Shown: one piece after another, positions 25,760 through 37,439 of the stretch
Layout of the letters: each line of letters opens with the position of its first letter
Numbering within the stretch: the first letter of the stretch is position 1
Assembly: GCF_004210375.1 (NCBI RefSeq)
Contig: NC_134825.1
Coordinates: 62,301,558-62,365,557 of the forward strand
Origin: Tachypleus tridentatus
Taxonomy: Eukaryota; Arthropoda; Merostomata; Xiphosura; Limulidae
Reading direction: 5' to 3'
Length of the DNA: 64,000 nucleotides
Position numbers and translations under genes: made by a program
Notes under the pieces: model-generated
Seen by the model: only the letters and a program-made list of their open reading frames with translations
Databases searched by the model: none
Told to the model about the DNA's origin: nothing

Positions 25760-26022
25760 AAGGCCGGGTGTTTAGGGCGCTCGACTCGTAATTTGATAGT
25801 ATTGAGTTTGAATCCCCGTCGCACCAAACATGCTTGCTTTATCATCCATGGGGAAGTTATAATTTGATGGTCAATCCCACTATTTGTTGATAAAAGAGTA
25901 ACACAAGAGTTGGCGATGGATGGTGATGACTAGCTATCTTCCATCTAGTCTTACACTGCTAAATTTGGGACGGCCATAGCGGGTAGCCTTCGTGTAGCTT
26001 TGCGCGAAATTCAGAAATTCAG
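25760..26022 (+). repeat. SINE family A
   Basis: AAGGCCGGGTGTTTAGGGCG through GCGCGAAATTCAGAAA, with a moderately diverged core. It ends at the point where the surrounding unit 1 homology switches strand. Confidence 0.8.
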
Positions 26023-26044
26023 AAAGAAATTGTATCTGCCTTTA

Positions 26045-29000
26045 TTCAAAAGTAGATTATGTTTTTTAGGAATTATTACGAATATTTAAAATTGTTGCAT
26101 AAAATATGTTACCTTTTAAGATTTACTTTAGGTTATAACAATATAGTACGAAGAAAAGCATTTGATGAGAAACTCAATAATCATAAAATATATGTTAACT
26201 AAATTTATAAATTTAAAATAAAAGAATTAGTGAAATAATAGCCTGACGATTCTATGGATCATTCATTATAGTGCTATTTCTCTTTGGTTTCTGAGTAAAT
26301 ATATATATATTGAAACACAAAAATACATTTTGTTTTGGAATATAGTATCAAGTTATTTTTGTTATATTTCTTGCAGTTCCAGTGGTCACAACCACAGTGA
26401 TGAGAATAATATTGTATTTGAAATTTATCCCCATAAATTTATATTTACACACATTTATTAAAATGTATATATGAACCTCCAACTTGGCAACCTCCAAGTG
26501 TAGAATAAAATGTTGTGAAATAAATTTTATCTTTGGGTCCTCTGAAAATTTACAACAAATATTTTTGTCACAAATTTTAGTTCAGTATGAATTAATGTCT
26601 AAATATGACAAACCAATGACAATGGAGTAATCTTTTCAATTGTTTTAAGTTTATGTACATTTTGTTGCTAAAATCTTATCTTTTTTTATTCAGTCCTTTG
26701 ACTTATCAAATTACATAAAGTTGTAAATAAATATATAAATTCAAATACAGATTCGAAATGTCTGTGTAGAAATCTTGACACTTTCAACAATTTGGATTAA
26801 CATTATATTTACTGCAGTTTAACTGTTCAAATGCTTGTAACCCTTTAAAAGTATAAAAGTGAATTAAATTTTGTTGAATGTCTCCATTGTTTGTACTTAT
26901 TGAAATTATATCCTGTAATCGTTTTTAAGCTCTAACGTGTCTGGATCTTTTAGGAAGGTCTTATATGAAGGAAGTAAGGTTTTAGGCTTGTAGAAAGAAA
27001 ATTTATATTCTCCCCTGTTTCTCTACACGACTTGTTTATCCTATCGATTACTGTGTATTCGACTGCTGTAATTCGATGTTGTTTAACTGAACATCCTGAG
27101 AATGTCCACAGTTATGTTTCCATTAATTCCACTCTAAGGATTTGTGAGGCATCCAGCCTAATGGGCTTTAACTATGAAAAATGATTTATTTGGCATGGTG
27201 TATAATGCATACAAACACACTCTAAATATTGAGTTTTACGAAATAGTGTAAGTCGTTTCATCTTATTTGAGTATTATGAAAATCAGTAATTACTTATTCT
27301 GCTACTTTAAATACAAATGACGAGTCGTTCAACTTACTCTGTTTAATGAGCTCTTATTAGATATATACCTAATAATCTCACAAAATTTCATTTCAATGTA
27401 GAATATAATCATAACAAATAGCAAGAGGAACATGGAACTAACGTAAATTAACGTCACTTAGTAGTGGTAATACAATCCTGGTGTATCTTCAACTTGTTCT
27501 CTGAAAGAGTTTTTTTCAGGTCATCTTTATAGTCCAGAGTTACACTCCATGTCATTTGGTGTTGCTATTAATGGGATATATCTCCTTTGCGTGTGGCATA
27601 CAGAATTACCTTGAAATTTGTTCCTAGCCATATGTATATTGACAGTGCCCATTACGAGCTGTGAACATGTGATTCAGTCCTGGAACTGATACTCTATGCT
27701 ATAAGACAACCAGAGTCGACAGATAGCGTTAGTGTACTTATATTGTTGGGGATAACTTGCATCATCTAGTTGTCTTAGTGTATTGCACAACTCAGTAGTT
27801 CAAAAAATTAGTAAAAGATGGCAATTTTGATTTTACAACCTCAAATACTTACTCTGGGTGTTACAAGAGATGAAAGGCCGAATTTATGAAAATAAACTGA
27901 TCGCGTCTGAAAATTAAACTACGTAATCAACGTGTTTTTTCACTCAAACAAACTATTATCGTCTTACTTTACAATAAAAAATTACTATGTTTATGAGTTT
28001 TAAAGCAGCATTATTCTTAATATAAAATCTAGCAAGCATTCATTCACTGGTTTCAGCGTAAAAGAATGACAAATATGTTAACACAGCACTAAAGTAATCT
28101 TTATATACTTTAATTTGTTTTAAACGTAGACAGAAAATGGTAAAGTAGTATTGATATTCTAAATATATACTATTCCTTCACGAGTTTTAGAATTTGGTAG
28201 AAAAAACAATAACATAATATTTGAGTAGAAACAGAACTTGATACTGAATACCGCCTGTTTGGACTAAAGAGTTAATAGACCAAATATTTTGTGTTGCAGG
28301 AAATCGATTGTTTATTTGTTTGTTTGAATTTAAGCTTGAAGTTACACAATAGAATATCTGTGCTCTTCCCACCACGGGAATTTAAATACGGTTTTTGGCT
28401 TTTTAATATCGAAGGCATTCGACTGTGCCACTGAGGAGCCACAAACTGCAGATTACAGCGTTTTGTGATAATTTATGATATTTATAAATATATGACTTTG
28501 ATATATATTTTGGAAATTATCATTATTGCTCTCACCATTAATATCATTATCTTCATTATTATTTTCATCTTTACTGAAATGGTAATTATTAATTATCATA
28601 ATAATTGTTAAGCTTGTCATTTTAATTCGTTCGCTATTCAAGCTACATTATTAACTTATTGTATAAATCTTAATCAAAAGTAATAACTAAAATATAACTT
28701 TAGATATACATGTTCACAAATACCTTATATTTTTGCATAAGAAATATATATATATTTGTAGTTGATATCCTCACTGAAAAATAGCTGTATCAAAGCAAAT
28801 CACATTTAACATCATTTTGATAACAGTCCATTGAATTTGGAGTGTGTAAAGCCAGAAATACCCTTCTTCCAGTGTCGCAACGAAATGTTGCGAACTTACA
28901 ACATTAAAATCCGATTTTCCAATTTGTGTGGCGAAACAGTCAGTAGACTAAGTATTACCTAAAATAAATATTTAATTACATTAAGAAATATTTACAGCGA

Positions 29001-29345
29001 ATACACACAAAAAATTTGTAAATATCTTTTCACGTGTTATAATTGTTAAGGACCTAGTGAGCAAATTCGTAATTAATATTCCACATGTCACACTTCAGCC
29101 TAACGTGGAGCTGTATGATTTTGTAACGTTTCAGAGGTAATGTCGTAATAAGCATATATTATAGAAAGTTGTAATATGGTACTGATGCAAAACTCGATCA
29201 GATTTACATTACAAATTGACATTAAATTGAATTATAGCATCTTGTGATAAACTTCTACTGTGACAGATGATATTAATTTATTATTTATATATAATATATA
29301 TATTATTTTTGATAACTAATAATATTATCATTATTATTGTACTTG
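26045..29345 (-). repeat. Inverted partial copy of unit 1 interior
   Basis: The reverse complement of this block follows about 4,650-8,960 in order: the TTATCAAAAACATATATA stretch, the SINE near 5,070, the ATAATAATTATGATAATT stretch, the SINE near 5,883, and the block around 7,100-7,380. The preceding 25,520-26,040 matches about 7,570-8,280 in the forward orientation, so the junction near 26,040 changes strand. Divergence looks greater than between units 1 and 2. No gene exons lie in this part. Confidence 0.75.
28311..28441 (-). repeat. SINE family B
   Basis: Reverse orientation: TTGAAGTTACACAATAGAAT, CTTCCCACCACGGGAATTT, and CTGTGCCACTGAGGAGCC. It is the inverted-block counterpart of 5,883. 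Confidence 0.65.
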
Positions 29346-29780
29346 ATCATTATTAAAATTATTGGACTGCCGGGTACTTATAACTTAAAGTGTTTGAAAG
29401 ATCGTTCTTCATTGCCAGATGTTTTACTTAACCATTGGTTTTACAACTTCACTTGCTTTGTCAGTTATATCGTACACTTCTGCTTCGTGATACTGACAGC
29501 ATAATTTAATTTTTCTCAGTATGTTCACCACACAGACTATCGTATTTACAGTAATTACATACCATGCTAAATAATCACCTTTGACATTAACAATAACTAC
29601 CTTATCTTTCAAAAACGTTTTTCACTCCCATTTTTATCTTTTCATTTAATTATCTCTCCCAACCCTGGTTTCTGATCTGTACAAAGCTACAGTCTGACAT
29701 ACCTTACTTTTGGCACCAGCTCAGTATAACTAAATCCCTGTTCGTATTGTTGTTTTAGTGTGTGTGTGTGTGTTTGTGTG

Positions 29781-29891
29781 TTTTCTTATAGCAAAGCCGC
29801 ATCGGGTTATCTGCTGAGCCCACCGAGGAGAATCGAACCCCTGTTTTCAACGTTGTAAGTCCGTAGACTTACTGCTGTACTAGCGGAGGGC
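29781..29891 (-). repeat. SINE family C, well preserved
   Basis: Reverse orientation from TTCTTATAGCAAAGCCGCATC through GAGAATCGAACCCCTG to GTACTAGCGGAGGGC. A (TG)n tract lies at its left end (about 29,758-29,772). A useful family reference. Confidence 0.75.
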
Positions 29892-30009
29892 TGTTGTTTT
29901 AGTTCCAGAAAGTCATCATTAGTCACTATCTTTTGTATGTAAAAGCTTAAACGCTTCCTTAATTCATTTTGCCATTTGTCATAGTTTACCCTTGTCTTTA
30001 ATCATTACT

Positions 30010-30200
30010 TCTACTCTATTCTGGGTAGCCACCAGTTTCACCTATATGATATACACAAACTAAACAATTCCACCACTAACTTCCATAAATGTGTATGCTA
30101 TTCCTGATATTTTTAAATATAACTTTTATAAAAGCACTCCTTGCAACTGTTGTGCATTACAGATTGTAAGCACTTAACACTCAAACTACTTTTAAACATT
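30010..30200 (-). repeat. Unclassified interspersed repeat
   Basis: The reverse complement shares long strings with about 45,000-45,185, such as CACATTTATGGAAGTTAG and AATGCACAACA. With only two copies in the window the family and ends cannot be set. Confidence 0.55.
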
Positions 30201-30314
30201 GTACCTAGGGAATGAATAATAAACACTAATTATAGGTGTCTGATCAGTCTTTTCATCCATTCAAACAATGTAGCATTCCTAATGGAAGGATAAATTAGAT
30301 TTAAGTTGTATCTG

Positions 30315-30770
30315 CAGGAATGCTGAATATAAATCTAAAGCATTTATAACGTTATATTTCAGGCCCTTAGTTAAACTAGAGTTGGAATACTGTGTTTAGC
30401 TTTGGGCTTTTAGAAGGAACATCAATATGCTGGAAAGGAATTGGAGGAGAGGTGTGAGGATCATTTCTTGAATGGAAAGGACATTTGAGCATAGTTTAAT
30501 ATCCCTGAACTTGTATATGCCTTAAAAAAAAGTAAAAAGGGATATTACCAAAACTTTTAATATTTAATTGGGATTGATAGTGTTGATACAGTATCACTTC
30601 TAGAAGTCATAATCAGATAAGACACCTTACTCTTCTAACAGGTTGGTTGATCTTTTGAATGGGTTGCCTTCAGGTGTGATAGATGCAGATAATGAGCTGA
30701 CTAAAGTTTTATTTTAGAATTTAGTAGAATGGATGGAATGATCTAAATGGACCAACATATCCAATGTTGT
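30315..30770 (+). pseudogene. LINE (CR1/Jockey type) reverse transcriptase C-terminal relic
   Basis: KSKAFITLYFRPLVKLELEYCV (from about 30,333, as two shorter stretches) followed by LERNWRRG matches the thumb region after the reverse transcriptase of CR1/Jockey-type LINEs. Downstream, NRLVDLLNGLPSGVI and DNELTKVLF (about 30,645-30,715) match the ORF2 C-terminus. Stops and frameshifts separate the pieces. No 5' part or 3' tail is assigned. Confidence 0.7.
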
Positions 30771-30973
30771 CTTTATTTACACATGTAAGAGTCGGGTGGG
30801 TCTATTAGGATTTTTCCTAAGTCAGGGCATTATAGTTATAGAACTGTCTGTAATTTACAGTAAGCATAGGTAACAGTACTGATCATATGAAGTTATTGTT
30901 GTGCATAGAAGGGTAGAAAATTCATTCAATTTGTAAATTCAAAACTTCTATATTATAACTGCAAACATATTCA

Positions 30974-31100
30974 TGCCTCCAGTGGCACATAAGTATGTCT
31001 TTGGACTTAAAATGCTAAAAACCTGGTTTAAGTAACAGTGATGGGCAGAGAACAGAAAGCCCATTGTGTAGCTTTGTGCCTAACTTCAAACAAATAAACA
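30974..31100 (+). repeat. SINE family B
   Basis: GCCTCCAGTGGCACATAAG through GCCCATTGTGTAGCTTTGTG to AACTTCAAACAAATAAAC. Confidence 0.75.
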
Positions 31101-31247
31101 CGTTTTCATTGTTGCTTTTGTAACAAATCGAAAAGAAAGATTTTCCTTATCTGTATGGGGTCCATTATATGCTCTATGTTATCATTTGTACATTTGTAAA
31201 AACACCACCTCCTCTGAAGTGTGTAAGTTCTCGTTTAATACTAGTTA

Positions 31248-31500
31248 TACAAAATGTTTGGAAAGTCACTGTGCAGTTTTGAAAGCAGTGATAACAGCAT
31301 TCATTCAGTCTATTTCAAGCCAGAAACCGATAGCGGTGTTTAGAAACAAAATAAGAAAGATCCAAGCCTGTATTGATGCCAATGGGGGTCACTTACAACA
31401 TTGTTTGCAATTGTCATTCATATTTACCTCCTGTATTCTATATTGAAACATGTTTGTTATTAAATATATAAGTGCACAGTGACTTTCCGAACACCCTGTA
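31248..31500 (+). mobile_element. Mariner/IS630-like mini-element with terminal inverted repeats
   Basis: The left end TACAAAATGTTTGGAAAG and the right end, complement of TGACTTTCCGAACACCCTGTA, are inverted repeats of about 29 bp. They share GGAAAGTCACTGTGCA, and both ends carry TA. Between them an open stretch reads FRNKIRKIQACIDANGGHLQH, as two short pieces, resembling the C-terminal end of mariner-type transposases. The element is about 250 bp long, so it is an internally deleted copy. Confidence 0.68.
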
Positions 31501-31773
31501 CCTTTAACAGAATATAGTTATAACTAATAACATCCTGTACATCAGTAAAATAAGTTTCATAAATTGGACCAATTAATACATAACGAACTATCATAAATAC
31601 ATACAACTTACAGTTCTGGCACCTGTTGCGAATATACATCACATGTTGCACTAAATTGTCCTTAATGTTTCAAAGTATTGCATTAAAAGTGAGAATTATC
31701 TTTAATATTTTGAAACGTTATACAGTTTGAATGCAGAATAATACATAACATAATATACTGCAAGTTCTATTTG

Positions 31774-32424
31774 CAGTGGCAGCACCAGAATATTTTTGTT
31801 GGGGAGTGGGCTGAAAGGGCTGAGGTAAACTGTGGAGGGGCTTCCCAAAATGCCATCAATATGAAGTATGGATGGTAATTTATAATAATGTAAATACCAA
31901 GGTACATTTCAGAAAGGTGTGTTATTTTAAACTGCGTTTTCAATGCAATTTTCATTGGAAACTCATACTCTGATTAATAATTCATCATTAGAAATTAGAA
32001 ATAATCTGTTTATGAAAATATGCATATATGTAAAAGAGGAAGTTCACCTAAATTTCACCCAAGGTAATACATAATAATAAAGAAAATGAAGATTAGCTTA
32101 GATTGAACGTTTAATATACCATTAAGAGTAAAGCTACAAATCAAAAGAAATATAACACCAAGACATAGTTCACATAACAGAAACAAATTATCCCATGTGA
32201 AGTTAATAAACTCTGAGGAAAAGTAAGGTCACTATCAGGCCAACTATCTTTCATCTTAATGAAGACGTTGAATTCTATAGATAGATGTCTCTTTGATGTT
32301 AATTGTTAAGCAACAATGAGGATTGTGTTTCCGTAGTTTATGAATATATGTAGGTAACAATATTGAGGGAGCTTCGCTCATTTGAAGGGGGGAGGGGCTC
32401 AAGCCCCCCTTGGCAAAGCCACTG
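31774..32424. mobile_element. hAT-type MITE with 8-bp target duplication
   Basis: Begins CAGTGGCAGCACCAG and ends as the complement of CAGTGGCTTTGCCAAGG. CAGTGGC ends are common in hAT elements. It is flanked by TCTATTTG and GTTATTTG, an 8-bp target duplication with two mismatches. The 651-bp interior has no transposase. G-rich and C-rich stretches lie near both ends. Confidence 0.7.
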
Positions 32425-32858
32425 GTTATTTGGTTCAAATTTAAATTTACATTTATTTAACAGGAAGTCATCTATTCTCTATCATGTATAGTTCTTAGTT
32501 TCCACTGCTGCTGATGGCAACTTATTCTATAAATATCCTACTGGGAGAACATATTAACAAGAGCTTAGCTTGTATTTAAAAAAAAACAAAAAAAAAAAAA
32601 AGTTGTATCACCTCACCTCATCTTACTATCATGAGCATTCAACACAAAGAAATTAAGAGGACTTTATTCTGTTTATCCTCTCGATATAAATCTTATATAA
32701 AGTTTAGTAAGATTACATTTTACCTCTCTTTCCTCAAGAGAAAATGAGATATCTTAATATGTTCACATATGATGAACCTCGCATAACCAATGTAGTACCT
32801 TTTAGTCACTGACCCTTTTCCAAAAGGTCAATATCCATATTATGCATACTGTGCATAC

Positions 32859-33017
32859 TCAACTCGTAATCTGAGGGTTTTGGGTTTGAATCCCCGTCAC
32901 ACCGAACATCTCTCTCTTTCAGTCACTAGCTGCCTTTCCTCTAGTTTTTCTTACACTGCTAAATTAAGTATGGCTAGTGCAGATAGCCCTCGTATAGCTC
33001 TGCATGAAATTCAAGAA
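32859..33017 (+). repeat. SINE family A, internally deleted
   Basis: The head ends in TTGAATCCCCGTCACACC. The core is deleted, and the tail runs from CACTAGCTGCCTTTCC to GCATGAAATTCAAG. Confidence 0.75.
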
Positions 33018-33049
33018 ATAAAAAAATAAAAATAGTGTTGCCTTGATGG

Positions 33050-33420
33050 CTTGAGTGATTTATTTATCATTATGCTATATCATATTTTTGAGTGTGTTTC
33101 TAACTGTATTATAGAGTTATCCAAGTGAAGATAAAATCTTAACCTTGCAACTACTATAGTTAAAAGTTAATTTCCAACTTTTGACCACCTTACCAATAGT
33201 TGCAAATCATTCTGCAGTCTCTCATTTTACTCTGTACAGCTGAAAATAATAAATAGTTTATCATCAGCAAAAAGTACTAATTATGTCCCAATTAAAAGTC
33301 ATTAATGCAAAGAAGAAGAAAAAACAGCCTCGTTTGGTTCACTGTTAGGTAGAAAGGTCTATTCCCACTTGATTTCTATAACTCAGTCACTCTGCAGTCT
33401 AATTAACTAGTTTTTAACAA
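33050..33420 (-). pseudogene. LINE (CR1/Jockey type) reverse transcriptase core relic
   Basis: Read on the minus strand: LLLCINDF (about 33,310), then FADDKLF (about 33,265), the catalytic FADD box, then ERLQNDLQLLVRWSK and, after a shift, LTFN and CKVKILSSLG. This order is that of the palm of non-LTR reverse transcriptases. Several stops make it inactive. It covers the part of ORF2 just ahead of that seen at 30,315, in the opposite orientation, so the two may be separate insertions or pieces of an inverted one. Confidence 0.7.
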
Positions 33421-33799
33421 AATCATAACAAATGTTACAAAAACTGCATACTAAAAATATATATCTCATGAAATCATATCATACTGTATCACTGATAATG
33501 CAATTAAAAATGAAATGTATGATACAAACAAAGGATAAGTTTAGATTTTGCTGGTTTTTCTGGTATGAAGAGACTTTACATTTCTAGTGAACTATTTTTT
33601 CTCACATTACATTATGAATGGAACATTAAACCTCATTCAGAATCTAAGTTAAGTCTCTAAAATTTGCAAATCTCAATTTTACAACACGTTGGAAATCTTG
33701 GTTTTAAATATTAAACATGTTAATGTTACAAAAGCCAAGTTTGCCTGTAACCACTACTTGTACATGTGACCTTTGTTCATTGCAGTCTGAGTAAAATTG

Positions 33800-33920
33800 C
33801 TTAGTGGCTGGCTCAGTGGTAAGTCTCTGGATTTAATGACACTCGAATTTGGGTTTTAATACTCATGGCAGCCACAGCACAAATATCCCACTGTGTAACA
33901 TTGTGTTTAACAGTAAACAA
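33800..33920 (+). repeat. SINE family B, old
   Basis: GTGGCTGGCTCAGTGGTAAG, CACAGCACAAATATCCCAC and TGTTTAACAGTAAAC. Confidence 0.6.
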
Positions 33921-34813
33921 AATAATATATCAAATTATACAAGAGTAGCCACATTGTAACAGTCCTATATCACACTATATTGTTAATATTGTTCATGCTG
34001 ACAGTAAGTAATACTGGAATTGTTTTCATGTGTTACGTACATTGTAGCTATATACTAAAGTTGTGCTACATAGGCCTGAACTCAATGAAATAAATAAAAA
34101 TATGCTACAAAAGGGATGTATATATACTGTGTATCAAACATAGTAGTTTATCTAATTATATTTCCAGGAAACCCTTTCTTTCAGTTTCAAAAACAGTAAA
34201 ATACATATAAAGAAAATACTGTGACTTCTGTAACATGAAATTGAGCAGCAAAAAATCAAAATGAATTTTATTTGAATATTTTTTTAACCATAACGAATCA
34301 AGACAAGCTGCTTGATAAAATAAGTTAATCTGATCGAATAGATGCAACCTTTATGTTATTACTTTATGTACACTGCTACACACAGTTGTCAGAAATAATG
34401 AAAATAGGCATTACCAAATTAGGATTGAAAAGATATTTACATATAAAAGGAACAACAAGTAGTATTATACGATCTTCTTTACTACAGGATAATCCTGCAT
34501 CTTACAAAGTGTAAAATACAATTCGTCTCATTAATAAATTATTATTTTGACTATATTATTATTTGTTCACATGTTTAACAAGAACAGAAATTATTAATAT
34601 TTGTGTTTAGTTTTCAAGCCAGATATAAGATTATTTTTCTTTAAGTTTGAATTTTTGTTTTTTTTTAAATAATACATATTTTATACAGATAAACTTTTCT
34701 CGTTATGAAGTTAAACTATTTTGTATTGACAGGTAACAAAACAATATATTAGATCAATAAGTGTTTTAAATCTTGAGGCTTTTTGATACCTGATTTATAG
34801 AAGTTGTCACTTG

Positions 34814-34913
34814 ATAGTGTATTTCATGTATAACTAGTGTTATAATTGTTTTGCTTCACAGTTATACACGTATTTCATGTATAACTTGTGTTATCATTGT
34901 TTTGCTTCACAGT
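34814..34913 (+). repeat. Tandem duplication of about 50 bp
   Basis: Two copies of TATTTCATGTATAACT, GTGTTAT and ATTGTTTTGCTTCACAGT, differing at a few positions. Confidence 0.75.
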
Positions 34914-35000
34914 AATTTGTTTCTTTAAAGTTTTAATTAGTTCATAAGCATGCTTAAAGCTATAGGGTATTGAAATAATTGAGCATTTTCATTAACAAGA

Positions 35001-35055
35001 CCTTGATGGACAAAGCAAAAATAGCCCAATGTGTAGCTTTGTGGTTAACCACAAC
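35001..35055 (+). repeat. SINE family B tail fragment
   Basis: GCAAAAATAGCCCAATGTG then TAGCTTTGTGGTTAAC; the tRNA part is not preserved. Confidence 0.5.
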
Positions 35056-35833
35056 CAGACTTTTAATGTACAATGAGTGTCAGCTATATTTATATTGAAA
35101 GAAACAATTAAATGTTAGAGAATACAGTAGTTCATTTGTAACATAAAACTATGTAATGTTTTATATGTATACAGAGGTTTAAGATTAGGAAACATCCATT
35201 GGAAAACTATTGAGGTACTAGTTTTGGGTCCAAACTAATATTACATGATCTCTTAACACAAATATGGTTTACCAAATTTATTTTATAGTTATATTGTTTG
35301 TTCATAAGTTTTAAGTTTATTTATCACTCCTTACTTTGAATGCATAACAACCGAAGTTAATACTCTGAAGCTAAAAGGTTTATAATATTATTAATCTGTA
35401 TTCAAATCAGTTTTGTCAATTTTAAGAAGCTGTTGCTAAGAGTAAGAAATATATTGCAAATTACAGAATATTAGTGCCATCATTAGCCCCAATTAACTGA
35501 GTATATGATAATCTGTACTTAAAGACATGAACTTATTCAGTAGATGGGCTGAATGTTCTTAAAGATATTTATAAATAAATTAATGTGATTGTATTACACA
35601 GAAAGTCTGCACAGATACATTGTGTGAACATGTTTATATATATTCAATAAACTTAATTCATGAAGCTTAGTTTCACATCACTTCAGATGTGGAAGTGTTT
35701 GTAATGAACATTTTTGTACATCTACAACATATTGTTTTAATATTAGGATTCAGACTGTGCAAAACAATTTCATATTTAAAAAATCGAAAGAACTTTCAGG
35801 ACTGCCGAAAATTATTTAAATTAACATCTTCTC

Positions 35834-35936
35834 ACCAAGAAAGTATTGTAATAGCCAGTGTTTGTTTATGTATGCATTTGTAAGAAAGCAATAAATATCA
35901 CTATAAAAACACTGACTATTACAATACTTTCTTGGT
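35834..35936. repeat. 30-bp inverted repeat (hairpin) with 43-nt loop
   Basis: ACCAAGAAAGTATTGTAATA and the following GCCAGTGTTT (35,834-35,863) pair with 35,907-35,936 at 29 of 30 positions. The stem could form in DNA or RNA. It fits the ends of a very short foldback element or an RNA hairpin. Confidence 0.75.
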
Positions 35937-36328
35937 TTATTGAATACTTATCGATTTATTGCAATCTAGTTGTATAAACAAGTAACCTTTGTTTTTTGTG
36001 TTTTTCCATGACTGTAAGAAAACAAATGTTTAAACTGTTGTAAAAACATTAAATGTCATGTAGGTCTTTAGAGAGGGCAAGAGACTTTCTAGGCATGCCT
36101 AACTTCTTGTATCTGTTTTAGTCGTTGTCTTCACTGTTGCATGTGGTTACTTCATGAGATATGGTTTGTGAGCGTTATATTATATAGATCACTACTTGTT
36201 TTTTTTTAAACAGATGGTTTTCACATCAAACCGTTCTGTAGGTTTACACAAAACGATGTTAGACAGTGTGTGTAAAACACTTCCTTCTTTCAAGTTTTTG
36301 CATGTTAAATATTTTTTTCCAACTGAGC

Positions 36329-36372
36329 GGTTTGGTTTGAATTTCGCGCAGAGCTACACGTGGACTATATAC
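36329..36372 (-). repeat. SINE family A tail fragment
   Basis: GGTTTGGTTTGAATTTCGCG and CAGAGCTACACGTGGAC, the reverse-complement tail of family A. An open frame at 36,196-36,525 runs through it and is therefore not credible as a gene. Confidence 0.6.
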
Positions 36373-36784
36373 GCCCAATTGAGCGGAATTTTGATCTGGT
36401 GTTTTACGTTTATATTTTCACAAGAATTCATACTATCGCTATTGCCCATCAGTTCGTATAACATATTCGTACATGTATATTGCTGTGGGCTTTTATATAA
36501 AGTTCTTATAAACAGAAAAACCTAAAGACCAGACAAAGGACAAGCTATTTCGTATTTTTAATCTTTGTACTTGTATAATACTATGCGTAGGATTTATAGA
36601 TAAAAATGGGATATTTAAGCAATAATAAAAACCATCTTAAAATATACTTAACATTTTCAATGTCAGCATTTGAGGTACAGGAGATTTGTCCTCATAAGTT
36701 AGAGTGTTTGAAGTAATCATTGTTAACACAACAAAATCGAAATAGGTTGTTTTGTTGTTTTTCTCTTTATCTTGAAAGCAGTCA

Positions 36785-36805
36785 TACACACACACACACA
36801 CACAC
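36785..36805 (+). repeat. (CA)n microsatellite followed by (TA)n
   Basis: An uninterrupted ACACAC run is followed within a few bases by TATATATATA. It appears in translation only as low-complexity residues. Confidence 0.8.
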
Positions 36806-37439
36806 CGATATATATATATACAAGTTCGTGAATTACTGATATATTTGTATTCTGCTTCTTGCATGGCTACCTTGTGGGGTCATATATTTTAGCTACTCTC
36901 CTTCCTATACAATATATTACTGCCTGTCAGTAGACACTAAAATCAAGTTGCAAGAGGGATGCTTAATGCAGTAATTTTGTACAGATTTGACGTTAGTAAA
37001 ACGTGCGCATGGCATGAATCACGAGAAGGATTATGTACTCTGAAGACTACAATACAGCCTGAAATATGAACTTGAAAAACAATAATTAAAATATATATTA
37101 TTTTTAATTTAAAATTTATTTATTCTTGAAACAAAACACTTTCAGGGACCCTATGGAAGTACATCTGATGTGTGTGTATGTGTTTGAAAACATTCATTTA
37201 CACTTTTAATCGTTCGTTCTTGTTTTTAGTCAGCTAGCCTGTTGTTTTCTGGCTTAGACACTTAACATGCATTTCGTTAATTATATGTAATTTTTGAGAG
37301 GAACGTTATACTTTCTTGACTCAAGGGAAATAAGACGTTTGTGAATAAAGTTGTTGTACTGTTTCTGCTGTATTTATTAGAATGAGAATAAAAATATACA
37401 TTCAAAATATACATAAGTGCACACAATTTTAATCAAATT

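Larger units (their letters stand above)
33925..37435. other. AT-rich DNA with few features
   Basis: Apart from the SINE remnants, the 50-bp tandem duplication, the hairpin and the microsatellite listed separately, nothing could be assigned. Open frames at 34,156-34,347 and 35,689-35,883 are short and look random; the latter runs into one hairpin arm. Confidence 0.45.

Noticed and set aside
36196-36525. 109-codon open frame
   Set aside because: Runs through a SINE family A tail fragment at 36,329-36,372.
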